64,000 nt of DNA from CALMKX01 sp036274895. Lineage in GTDB: Bacteria; Acidobacteriota; Thermoanaerobaculia; Multivoradales; SZUA-115. The notes under the pieces are model-generated. The model was not told where the DNA came from. It worked only from the letters and a program-made list of their open reading frames with translations, and did no database searches. Both the position numbers and the translations under genes were made by a program. The stretch covers positions 62,001 to 126,000 of the forward strand of contig DASUEU010000018.1 in NCBI GenBank assembly GCA_036274895.1, written 5' to 3'. This document shows, piece after piece, positions 36,152 through 44,095 of this stretch (positions within the stretch are counted from its first letter, which is position 1; every line of letters begins with the position of its first letter).

Positions 36152-36167
36152 TGGCACCCGGGTTGCT
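36152..36167 (+). promoter_or_regulatory. Sigma-54 (-24/-12) promoter
   Basis: TGGCAC at 36152-36157 and TTGCT at 36163-36167 with the invariant GG (36153-36154) and GC (36165-36166) exactly 12 nt apart. This fits the sigma-54 consensus TGGCAC-N5-TTGCW, missing only the preferred purine after TGGCAC. Transcription would start near 36178, 45 nt before the ATG at 36223. Confidence 0.6.
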
Positions 36168-36222
36168 CGTAGGATGCCGTCGAAGGCACCCCCAATAACC
36201 CCGCTCTTCGCAGGAGGTCGTC

Positions 36223-36777
36223 ATGGCAGCCCAGGACAGCTTCAAGTTCGAGATCACCTTCGACGCCGGCCAGACCAAGCCCGGCCAGGACCCGTTCACC
36301 ATCGTGCCCGAGACGCTCGAGATCCCCCAGGGGCTGCAGAAGATCGAGTTCCTGCTGACCACGGTCAACGGCGACGGGATGAAGGCCGTGTTCAACCGCT
36401 CCCTGCCGCTGCTCTGGTTCGAGGATGGCCAGCCGGTTCCCGAGCCAGGCAGCTTCACCCCTCCCGACTTCCACGACGGCGACACCAGGATCGTGATTTA
36501 CGACGCCAACGCTGCGCCGATGCTGATCACCTATGGGCTCGAGGTCAACGTGGTGTACGGTCTCCAGGTCTTCACCTCACCGGACCCCTCGATCGTCAAC
36601 CTGCCGCCCAGCGGGGCGCGGTCGATCGCGCATAAGGGTCAGATCCGGCCCGCCAGCTCCGGCCGGTTGCGCAGGGGCGCGAACCAGGGGAAGGAGAACC
36701 AGCGCCGCTCGACGCCGCCCTTGAGAGCGAGGCTGGCGTTGACCGAGGCCGAGCCCAGCTCCCCGGCGAGGGTGTAG
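36223..36777 (+). CDS. Hypothetical beta-rich protein behind a sigma-54 promoter
   Basis: 184 residues as an open frame. I do not recognise the family. The first about 135 residues are a typical soluble beta-sandwich-like sequence (FKFEITFDAGQTKPGQDPFTIVPETLEI, and TRIVIYDANAAPMLITYGLEVNVVYG), without a signal peptide. AGGAGG lies 5 nt before the ATG, a strong ribosome site. The last 46 codons overlap the convergent kinase gene by 139 nt and look like antisense low-complexity sequence; a TAA at 36633-36635 in the neighbouring frame would end the protein at about 137 residues, so a frameshift or sequence error near 36600-36630 is possible. The strong RBS and sigma-54 promoter suggest a tightly controlled, highly expressed protein. 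Confidence 0.7.
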   Translation: MAAQDSFKFEITFDAGQTKPGQDPFTIVPETLEIPQGLQKIEFLLTTVNGDGMKAVFNRSLPLLWFEDGQPVPEPGSFTPPDFHDGDTRIVIYDANAAPMLITYGLEVNVVYGLQVFTSPDPSIVNLPPSGARSIAHKGQIRPASSGRLRRGANQGKENQRRSTPPLRARLALTEAEPSSPARV

Positions 36778-39236
36778 ACCAGGCTCGCCTCGTAGTAGGC
36801 CTGGGGGTTCTGGCCCGCGACCTTGAGCCCTTCCTGGATGGTGGCGATCGCCTCCGCGGTGCGGCCCAGGTGCGCCAGGGCCTGGGCCCGCACGGTGAGC
36901 TGCTGCCAGTCGCCGGTGGTGGCCGGCGCAAAAGCCAGCACCTGCTCGTAGAAGGAGTGCGCTGCGTCGGTGCGGCCCAGCAGGAAGGTGGCGTCGGCCA
37001 AGTTGAGCAGGTAGATCGGGTTACCGGGCTCGAGCTGCGTCACCTTCTCGAAGCTCGCCGCCGCCTCGGCGTAGCGCCCCAGGAGGAAATGAGCCAGCCC
37101 GAGGTTCGAAAGGGGCACCACACCCGGCGCCTCTTCCACCAGCGCCTCATAAAGCTCCGCCGCTCGCTCGGGGCTGCCGTTGAGCAGCTCCAGCTGCGCC
37201 AGCAGGGTTCGCCCCAGGTGGCTCGCCGGGAAGCGCTCCAGCAGAGCCAGCAGGTGCTCGCGGGCCGCCGAAGTCTCGCCCTGGCGGATCTCCAGGTTGG
37301 CCAGTTGGTAGAGGTTGCGCCAGGAGGGGTGGCGCTCGGCGGCGCGGCGCATCAGGGTCAGGGACTCCCCCGGCTGGCCCATGCGCTCGACCAGGAGGGC
37401 CCGCTGAGCCAGCAAGCGGCTGTCTCCGGGCTCGCGGCGACCCAGCTCGGCCAGAGCAGCCTCGGCCTCGGCCAGTCGACCGCCGGCCAAGGCCACGTCG
37501 ACCGCCGTGAACAGGGGCGCCGGATCCTCCGGGGCCAGCCGCCGAGCCTCGGCCACGGCCGCGGTGGCGGTGGCGAGGTCCCCTTCGGCAAGGGACTCGG
37601 CGTAGCGGAAGCGAGCGAGGTCGGCGGCCAGCAGGTGGGCGTCCAGGAAGCGGGGGGAGGAGGCCCGCACCGCCTCGAGCTCTCGGGCCAGCTCGGCCAA
37701 CGGGGCACGCCGCCGGTCGCCGTAGAAGCGGCTCCGGATGGCGAGGAAACTCTGGTAGTCCGCGCCATCGACGTCCAGCCGCAGCGACGCGCCGGGGCGC
37801 ATCCCGCGCTCGCGATAAGCCTGGCGAAGCTGGGCCTCGGCGGCGCTGGTGGCGGCAAAGAGGTCGTCCGTGGGTACCTCGAAGGAGCGGGTCCAGAGCA
37901 GCCCGCCGTCGCCGCCCCGCACCCGCATCAGGGTGGCCCGGCAGACCCCACCGGCACAGTCCAGGCGGGAGCGCACCAGCTCGTCGGCGGCCTCGGCGGC
38001 GGCCACCGTGCTCGACGGTCCGCTCGGGGCGTCGGGACCTTCGAGCACCACCGGCACCACCCCGGTGAGGGCGGTCAGACCGCGCACCACCCCCGAGCGC
38101 ACCGAAGCCGTGAGCAGGGCGAGACGGGGATCCGGCGGCTCGGCCACGACCTCGACCTCGGGCACCACCACGTGCAGCTCAGGCTGCGGCCGCAGCAGCC
38201 ATCCGGCGAGACCCGCACCGACCACACCGAGGGTCGTCAGGGCCATCCAGCCGCGGCGGCCGAGCCGGCGGCGTGGCCGCGGCAGGCCAGACGAGATCGC
38301 CATCGGCACCTCGACCTGGGTGGCCTGGCCGAAGGTGGCGGCGGAACGGGCCAGCGAGTGGACCGAGACCTCGCCGCCCAACGCTGCCGACAGCACCGCT
38401 ACCGCCTCGTGGGAGTTGCCGGGACGGCGGTTGCGGTCTTTCTCCAGCAGGCGGTCGATCAGGAGCGAGACCTCGCCCGATAGCTCGGGCGCCAACTCGA
38501 CCGCGGGAGGCTGGCGGTGGGAGCACACCCGGGTCAGGGTCTCCACCGCGTCCGCCCCCTCGAAGGGGCTCTCCCCGGTCGCCAGCTCGTAGAGCAGCAC
38601 CCCCAACGAGAAGAGGTCGGCGCGCTCGTCCACGTCGCCCCCGACGGCCTGCTCCGGCGCCATGGAGCGCAGGGTGCCGACGACCGTGTGGGCGGCGGTC
38701 AAGGCAGGCTCGCCCAGGGGCCGCTCACCCAGCAGCTTGGCCAGACCGAAGTCGAGCACGCGGGCTTGGCCTTCGGCGGTGATCAGGACGTTCTCGGCCT
38801 TGAGGTCGCGGTGGACGATACCGGCGTCGTGGGCCGCGGCCAGGGCCTCGGCCACCTGCCGGCCCACGGCCAGCCGCTGGGGCAGGCTGCGCTCCCCCGC
38901 CCGGCGCCAGATCGACAAAGGGACACCATCGACCAGCTCCATCACCAGGGCGAGGCCCTCCTCGTCCTCGATCAGGTCATAGACCTGCACCACCGAGGGA
39001 TGGCGCAGGCGCGCGGCGGCTTTGGCCTCGCGGCGGAAGCGCTCGCGGGCCTTGTCCTCGGCGGCGGCCTCGGCGTGGATCCGCTTGACCGCCACCCAGC
39101 GCTCGAGGCGGGAGTCGTAGGCCCGGTAGACCGTGCCCATCCCCCCCGAGCCGAGCTCCCCTCTGAGCTGGTAGGGACCGATGGTCCGCGCAGCGTCCGG
39201 ATCGCCGCCCGGGGGCCGCGCCTCGAGATCAGCCAT
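36639..39236 (-). CDS. Ser/Thr protein kinase with membrane anchor and C-terminal TPR repeats
   Basis: 865 residues. The kinase domain is at about 20-290 with glycine loop GSGGMG (29-34), Lys51 in VAVKRI, catalytic HRDLKAEN (142-149) and DFG (162-164). A single membrane segment (about 325-342, MALTTLGVVGAGLAGWLL) is followed by an extracytoplasmic-type domain (about 360-480) and TPR-like repeats to the end (e.g. YEALVEEAPGVVPLSNLGLAHFLLGRYAEAAASFEKV). The ATG at 39236 overlaps by 8 nt the stop of the FHA-sigma-54 activator gene, so the kinase and the phosphothreonine-binding regulator are co-expressed. That pairing suggests the kinase signals to the activator. Confidence 0.93.
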   Translation of the reverse strand: MADLEARPPGGDPDAARTIGPYQLRGELGSGGMGTVYRAYDSRLERWVAVKRIHAEAAAEDKARERFRREAKAAARLRHPSVVQVYDLIEDEEGLALVMELVDGVPLSIWRRAGERSLPQRLAVGRQVAEALAAAHDAGIVHRDLKAENVLITAEGQARVLDFGLAKLLGERPLGEPALTAAHTVVGTLRSMAPEQAVGGDVDERADLFSLGVLLYELATGESPFEGADAVETLTRVCSHRQPPAVELAPELSGEVSLLIDRLLEKDRNRRPGNSHEAVAVLSAALGGEVSVHSLARSAATFGQATQVEVPMAISSGLPRPRRRLGRRGWMALTTLGVVGAGLAGWLLRPQPELHVVVPEVEVVAEPPDPRLALLTASVRSGVVRGLTALTGVVPVVLEGPDAPSGPSSTVAAAEAADELVRSRLDCAGGVCRATLMRVRGGDGGLLWTRSFEVPTDDLFAATSAAEAQLRQAYRERGMRPGASLRLDVDGADYQSFLAIRSRFYGDRRRAPLAELARELEAVRASSPRFLDAHLLAADLARFRYAESLAEGDLATATAAVAEARRLAPEDPAPLFTAVDVALAGGRLAEAEAALAELGRREPGDSRLLAQRALLVERMGQPGESLTLMRRAAERHPSWRNLYQLANLEIRQGETSAAREHLLALLERFPASHLGRTLLAQLELLNGSPERAAELYEALVEEAPGVVPLSNLGLAHFLLGRYAEAAASFEKVTQLEPGNPIYLLNLADATFLLGRTDAAHSFYEQVLAFAPATTGDWQQLTVRAQALAHLGRTAEAIATIQEGLKVAGQNPQAYYEASLVYTLAGELGSASVNASLALKGGVERRWFSFPWFAPLRNRPELAGRI

Positions 39237-40833
39237 CTCGGGGCTCGAGGCTCTTGCGGCGCAGGGCCAGGGCCTCCCGCGACACGCCCATGGCACGGGC
39301 GGCACCGGCCTCGTCGCCGCCGGCCGCGGCGAGGGCGGCCTCGATCTCGGGCTGCCCCAGCCGGGCGGCGGTGGACAGTGTGGGGTGGCGCTCGATCAAG
39401 GAGTACAGCGAGGTGCGGGAAACCCCCAAGCGCTCCGCGGTCGGCTTCAGGCGGTACTCGCAGGCCGCCAGGGCCTCGAGCAGCTCGGCCTCCACCACCT
39501 CGGAGGGCGCCCGGAAGCGCTTGCGCGCCGGTGCCTCGGACACCGCCTCGACGGTCGCTGCTTCCGGCGGACGCTCCTCGGCGGCCCCGGCGAGGCTCTC
39601 GGCCGTGACCTCGGGGCCGATGGCACGGCCACCCCGGCAGAGCACCGCGAGGCGACGAGCGACGTTGCGGAGCTGACGGACGTTGCCCGGCCAGGTGAGC
39701 CCGGCGAGCTGTGCGACCAGCGGTGCCGGCAGCCAGGCGGTCACTTCTCCTTCGGCGAGGCGCCCGGGCTCGCCGAAGGACGCCAGCTCCTCGCCCAGGA
39801 AGTGCAGCAGCAGGCGCCCGAGGTCGTCGCGTCGCTCGGCCAGGGCCGGCAGGCGGATCTCCCAGCCGGAGAGCCGGTGCAAGAGGGGGGATCGGAAGCG
39901 ACCCTCGGCAGCGGCCTTCTCGAGGTCAGCATCGGTGGCGGCGAGCACTCGCACCTCGACCCGGCGGGGGCGGTCGCTGCCCAGAGGATGGATCTCGCCG
40001 TTCTCGAGGGCGCGCAGCAGCAGCACCTGCACCTCGGCCGAGGCCTCGCCGATCTCATCCAGGAAGAGGGTGCCGCCTTCCGCGCGCACGAAGAGGCCGT
40101 CGCGCCGGCGCACCGCCCCGGTGTAGGAGCCCTCGGCGGCCCCGAACAGCTCGGCGGCGGCCAGGGTGGGCGGCAGGGCGCCCAGGTTCACGGCGATGAA
40201 GGGTCGCGAGTGTCGCGGGCTGGCCCGGTGGAGGGCATGGGCCACCAGCTCCTTGCCGGTACCGGTCTCACCTCGCAGCAGGACGGGGATCGGCAGATCG
40301 GCGACCTGCCGGATAGCCTCCCGGAGGGTGATCATGGCCGGGCTCTCCCCGACCAGGCCGAAGGAGGGCGGCTCGCCGGCCGAGAAAGGGGGCAAGAGGT
40401 GCAGCAGCAGCACCACTCGATCCGCGAGCACCACCACGGCGCCTCGGCCCAGGGCCTCCCAGCCGACGGTGTGGGGCTCGACTAAGGGGCGGCCCTCCAC
40501 CAGCACCCGCGTGCGGGAGGCCGACGGCACCAACCGTACCCCGCCCGAGGGGTCCGGCTCGATACGGATCGGACTGCGGGAGAGATAGACGTCCTCGAGA
40601 GCCCGTGGCCGGCCTTCCTGGATGGGTGAGAAGGCCGGCTCCAGGCGCGAGAGGGCGACCGGCCGGCCACTGATCAGATCCGGCAACGGAACCCGCTCCC
40701 CCACCCGCCGAGGGTTGGGATGCCACAGGATGGTCAATCCCGGCACCTGCACACGAGCGCCGCCCTGCCAGGCGGCAGAGCCGATGCGGGTGTCGACCTC
40801 GCGAACGCTGGTCGATGCGGGGGCCTTCTTCAT
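39229..40833 (-). CDS. FHA-domain sigma-54-dependent transcriptional activator
   Basis: 534 residues. An FHA domain is at about 28-145 (VYLSRSPIRIE at 82-92 holds the Ser-Arg phosphothreonine-binding motif). The AAA+ sigma-54 domain is at about 158-400: Walker A GETGTGKE (188-195), the sigma-54 contact loop as GSYTGA (235-240; usually GAFTGA), and Walker B GGTLFLDEIG (253-262). The C-terminus has a Fis-type helix-turn-helix (PTAERLGVSRTSLYSLIE) and then a second one (GAARAMGVSREALALRRKSL), which is unusual. The ATG at 40833 follows AAAGG. It overlaps the downstream kinase gene, and a matching sigma-54 promoter lies at 36152-36167. Confidence 0.93.
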   Translation of the reverse strand: MKKAPASTSVREVDTRIGSAAWQGGARVQVPGLTILWHPNPRRVGERVPLPDLISGRPVALSRLEPAFSPIQEGRPRALEDVYLSRSPIRIEPDPSGGVRLVPSASRTRVLVEGRPLVEPHTVGWEALGRGAVVVLADRVVLLLHLLPPFSAGEPPSFGLVGESPAMITLREAIRQVADLPIPVLLRGETGTGKELVAHALHRASPRHSRPFIAVNLGALPPTLAAAELFGAAEGSYTGAVRRRDGLFVRAEGGTLFLDEIGEASAEVQVLLLRALENGEIHPLGSDRPRRVEVRVLAATDADLEKAAAEGRFRSPLLHRLSGWEIRLPALAERRDDLGRLLLHFLGEELASFGEPGRLAEGEVTAWLPAPLVAQLAGLTWPGNVRQLRNVARRLAVLCRGGRAIGPEVTAESLAGAAEERPPEAATVEAVSEAPARKRFRAPSEVVEAELLEALAACEYRLKPTAERLGVSRTSLYSLIERHPTLSTAARLGQPEIEAALAAAGGDEAGAARAMGVSREALALRRKSLEPRDG

Positions 40834-40874
40834 GGACCTTTCGACAGTGGCGACGACGCTGCGCTACCGCTTGT

Positions 40875-40904
40875 GGTGCAGGCCGGTCATCGCGGCCCTG
40901 CACC
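40875..40904. repeat. Inverted repeat between the PagL-like and activator genes
   Basis: Arms GGTGCAGGCC (40875-40884) and GGCCCTGCACC (40894-40904) pair with one bulge around a short loop. It is 42-71 nt upstream of the FHA-activator ATG and 50 nt beyond the PagL-like stop. No T-run follows on either strand, so it is an operator or leader hairpin as readily as a terminator. Confidence 0.5.
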
Positions 40905-40953
40905 GACCCGCCAGGCCCAGCGTTCTTCGCCGAAGATCGGAGGGGATGCTATC

Positions 40954-41478
40954 TCAGTCGCTCGTGTGGCTGTGCCAGGTATACGAAAGCACGACCGATT
41001 CCTCGCCGGGGTTCCTCGGGTAGAGGTTGGCGTTCGAGAGGTGGTAGACCCCCAGGCCGATCCGGCGGCCGTTGGCGAGCTCGTAGGCGACCTCGAAGGC
41101 TGATCGAAAATGCACGGTGCTGCCGAGGTCCTTGCCTTTCCCCTTCTCGTAGAACACCACCGAGAAGCTCGGCTGGAGCCACCAGCGGCCATGGACCCGG
41201 AAGTCCCAGCGGATGCCCTCGTGGCCCCAGAACCCCTCTCTGTCGTTGCCGGCCAGGCCCACGATGGGACGCAGCTGGACCCACTCGGGCAGCCAGCGGA
41301 AGCGCCGGGCAGGCAAGGCCACTTCGAACCCCGCCTCGAAAGCGACCGGCAGGTCGTCCTCGGTGTTGAAGGACCCGGCTCTCAGGGTCCAGGAGATCAC
41401 CGGCTCCTCCACTCTCCCCCCACCAAAAGCTGGCACGGCGAGCCAGCCCAACATCAAGCAGATCAAGACCCGCGGCAT
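40954..41478 (-). CDS. pagL: PagL-like lipid A 3-O-deacylase (acyloxyacyl hydrolase)
   Basis: 174 residues with a signal peptide (about 1-20). It has the PagL pattern: a small beta-barrel with catalytic His146 and Ser148 in VYHLSNANL and a Glu at 159 or 160 in GEESVVLSYTW. PagL removes the 3-linked acyl chain from lipid A in the outer membrane. The ATG at 41478 is preceded by GGAGG at 5 nt and starts the signal peptide. It is divergent from the GT2/ArnT-type pair (131 nt apart), so the region holds several envelope-glycolipid enzymes. Confidence 0.85.
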   Translation of the reverse strand: MPRVLICLMLGWLAVPAFGGGRVEEPVISWTLRAGSFNTEDDLPVAFEAGFEVALPARRFRWLPEWVQLRPIVGLAGNDREGFWGHEGIRWDFRVHGRWWLQPSFSVVFYEKGKGKDLGSTVHFRSAFEVAYELANGRRIGLGVYHLSNANLYPRNPGEESVVLSYTWHSHTSD

Positions 41479-41609
41479 GACAACCTCCCCGATCAATACG
41501 CCGCCGCCGGACCTCCGGCACGAAAATCGGGCTCTACAACGCACAGAACGCCCCGGGCATTCCTCGCCGCGAGGGCGCGTGCTACTGTCCGCCCGGAGAC
41601 CCGCCGCCC

Positions 41610-42353
41610 GTGACGCTCCCCGACCTCTCCCTGGTCATCCCGGTCTACAACGAGGTCGAGAACCTCCCCGTCCTCGCCGAGGAGATCCACGTCGCGCTCG
41701 CCGGCTCGGCCCACACCTTCGAGGTGATCTGGGTGGACGACGGCTCGACGGACGGCAGCGGCGCGAGCCTCGAGCGCCTGTGCGCCGGCGACCGCCGCCA
41801 CCGGCTGGTACGCCTGATGAAGAACCAGGGCCAGTCGGCGGCGCTGGCGGCCGGGTTCCGGCGCACCCGGGGCGCGGTGACGGTGACTCTCGATTCCGAT
41901 CTCCAGAACGACCCTCGCGACATCCCTTCCCTGCTCGCTGCCCTCGAAGGCCATGATCTGGTCTCGGGAGTGCGGGTGACCCGCCGGGACTCTTGGGTGC
42001 GGCGCTGGTCCTCCCGGGTCGCCAACCGGGTGCGTTCGTGGGTGCTCGAGGATGGGGTCACCGACGTGGGGTGCTCGCTCAAGGCCTATCGCACCGAGTA
42101 TCTCCGCCACCTGCCCGAGTTCAAGGGCATGCACCGCTTCTTGCCAGCGCTGGTCTTGATGCAGGGAGGGCGGTTGCGCGAGCTGCCGGTCAACCACCGG
42201 CCGCGACGCTTCGGCGTCGCCAAGTATGGCATCGGCAACCGGCTGTGGCGGGGCCTGGCTGACCTCGGAGGCGTGGCCTGGCTGAAGAAGCGCTGGATCG
42301 ACCCGCGGCTCGAGCGAGAGCTGACCCCGCCTCCCGAGGTCGAGCGGCCTTGA
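41610..42353 (+). CDS. GT2 family glycosyltransferase (dolichol-phosphate-mannose-synthase-like)
   Basis: 247 residues. The GT2 core is clear: LSLVIPVYNEVENLPVL, the metal/nucleotide motif VDDGSTDGS, MKNQGQSAALAAGF and LDSDLQNDP (DxD-like). There are no membrane helices at the C-terminus, unlike ArnC or GtrB. GTG start at 41610. The next gene is an ArnT/PMT-like transferase whose start overlaps this stop, so this enzyme probably makes the polyprenyl-phosphate sugar that the next one uses (inference from the ArnC/ArnT arrangement). Confidence 0.9.
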   Translation: MTLPDLSLVIPVYNEVENLPVLAEEIHVALAGSAHTFEVIWVDDGSTDGSGASLERLCAGDRRHRLVRLMKNQGQSAALAAGFRRTRGAVTVTLDSDLQNDPRDIPSLLAALEGHDLVSGVRVTRRDSWVRRWSSRVANRVRSWVLEDGVTDVGCSLKAYRTEYLRHLPEFKGMHRFLPALVLMQGGRLRELPVNHRPRRFGVAKYGIGNRLWRGLADLGGVAWLKKRWIDPRLERELTPPPEVERP

Positions 42354-44095
42354 CGGTGGAGCGACGCCAGCGCTGGGAGGGGTGGGGCGTCGCCCTGTTG
42401 GCGGCCCTGCTGTTCCTTCCCGGCATGGCCTCGCGGGACTTGTGGAACCCGGACGAGCCCCGCTACGCCGTGGTCGCCCGGGAGATGCTCGAGAGCGGCC
42501 AGTACTTCGTGCCCCATCTGAACGGCGAGCTGTACTCGCAGAAGCCGCCCTTGCTCTTCTGGCTGATGGCGGCCAGCTCCCCCTTCGTCGGCGGCATGAA
42601 CGAGACGGCGGCGCGGCTGCCCTCCGGCCTCGCCGCTGTCGCCGCCGTGACCCTGACCTTCCTGATCGGCCGGCGGCTGTTCGGCCGCCGGGCCGCCGGG
42701 CTGGCCGCCGCCTCGTTCGCGACCGGCATCAAGTTGATGTGGCAGGGTCGGGTGGGCCAGATCGACATGCTGCTGGTGGCGCTGGTGACTTTCGCCGTGT
42801 GGTGGTGGCTGCGCTCGGAGACCGAAGGGCGGCCGGGGCTCGGACGCCTGTTCTTCGTCACCGCCGGACTGGCCACCGTGGCAAAGGGGCCGGTCGGCCT
42901 GCTGCCGCCGCTGCTGTCGATCCTCGCCTGGGTGGGGCTGCTGCGGGACCGCGCGGCGCTGCGCCGGCTGAAGGTGGGGCGGGGCCTGCTGCTCTGGGCG
43001 GGCGTGGTGCTGCTCTGGCTCGCGCCGGCCGGGCTCATCGCCGGGAGGGAGTACCTCGAGCCGATCCTCTTCAAGCAGAACCTCCAGCGCTACGCTGACC
43101 CCTGGCATCACCATCAGCCCTGGTACTACTACCTGACCGTGGTGCCCGCGGACTTCTTTCCCTGGTCCTTCTTGCTTCCTTCGGCGCTGGTGATCGGCTG
43201 GCGGCGGCTGGTGGGCTCGCTCAGGGGCCTGCGTGCCCGGCTCGCCGCGGGCACCGAGGAGGGCTGGGCCGGGCGGGGCTTCCTCTTCGCCGTCTGCTGG
43301 GTGGTGGTGACGATCCTCTTCTTCAGCCTCTCGCCCGCCAAGCGCACGGTCTACGTGCTGACCATGTTTCCGGGCCTCGCGCTGGTCGTGGGCGCGGGCC
43401 TCGACCGCCTGCTGGCGGCCCTCGACGCCTGCCCGGCCGGCTCGGCGGAGCGACGCGCCCTGCGCCGCTGGCTGCTCGCGCCCTTGATCCCACTCGCCGC
43501 GCTGTTGACCGCCCTGGCGGCGGCTCCCCTCTGGCTCGAGAGCGAGCTCGCAGCCGGGGGCCCCCAGGCCGAACGCTGGCTGAAGAAGGTTCCCGAGCTG
43601 CCCCACCTGCCCGCCGACCTGCCCCAGACGGTAGCCCTGTGGCTCTCGCTCGCGGCCCTCGGGGCTTGGTTGGCGGTGTGGCTGGCCGGCCGGCGGCGTG
43701 GCGGGTTGGGCCTCGGCCTCCTGGCCGGCGGGATGGCAGCCAGCGGCCTCGGCCTGATCCTCGGCGTGCTGCCGCTGCTCAACCCCTGGAAGTCCGCCCG
43801 GCCCGTGGTGGACGAGTTTCTGGCTCGTTCGACCGCCGAGGAGCCCTACGCCGTCTACCCACGCCTGGACGCCCCGGTGCTCTTCTACACCAAGCGCTTT
43901 GCCGAGTGGCCCAAGAGCCCCGAGGAGCTGCGCACCTGGGCCACCGGCCCCGGCCCCCGCTGGCTCTTCATCGAGCACGACGACCTCGACGCGCTCCCCT
44001 TCGAGCTGCCGATGACCGAGGTCGCCCGCGGTGCGGACCTGCGGGATGGGTACGTGCTGATGAGCAAGAAGGTCGAGGTGCCCGCGGCACCCTAG
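42350..44095 (+). CDS. ArnT/PMT-family membrane glycosyltransferase
   Basis: 581 residues with about twelve membrane helices. The N-terminal part has the family's DLWNPDEPRYAVVAREMLESG loop (catalytic Asp-Glu), then QKPPLLFWLMA and the periplasmic loop KQNLQRYADPWHHHQPWYYYL. These enzymes move a sugar from a polyprenyl phosphate to lipid A or protein on the periplasmic side. The TTG at 42350 overlaps the GT2 stop; a GTG six bases later (42356) is an equally good start. The C-terminal soluble domain is about 110 residues. Its TAG stop shares CTAG with the convergent ymdB gene. Confidence 0.9.
   Translation: MTVERRQRWEGWGVALLAALLFLPGMASRDLWNPDEPRYAVVAREMLESGQYFVPHLNGELYSQKPPLLFWLMAASSPFVGGMNETAARLPSGLAAVAAVTLTFLIGRRLFGRRAAGLAAASFATGIKLMWQGRVGQIDMLLVALVTFAVWWWLRSETEGRPGLGRLFFVTAGLATVAKGPVGLLPPLLSILAWVGLLRDRAALRRLKVGRGLLLWAGVVLLWLAPAGLIAGREYLEPILFKQNLQRYADPWHHHQPWYYYLTVVPADFFPWSFLLPSALVIGWRRLVGSLRGLRARLAAGTEEGWAGRGFLFAVCWVVVTILFFSLSPAKRTVYVLTMFPGLALVVGAGLDRLLAALDACPAGSAERRALRRWLLAPLIPLAALLTALAAAPLWLESELAAGGPQAERWLKKVPELPHLPADLPQTVALWLSLAALGAWLAVWLAGRRRGGLGLGLLAGGMAASGLGLILGVLPLLNPWKSARPVVDEFLARSTAEEPYAVYPRLDAPVLFYTKRFAEWPKSPEELRTWATGPGPRWLFIEHDDLDALPFELPMTEVARGADLRDGYVLMSKKVEVPAAP

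Noticed and set aside
40875..40904. Rho-independent terminator after the PagL-like gene
   Set aside because: The hairpin is good but no T-run follows on the relevant strand, so it is listed only as an inverted repeat.
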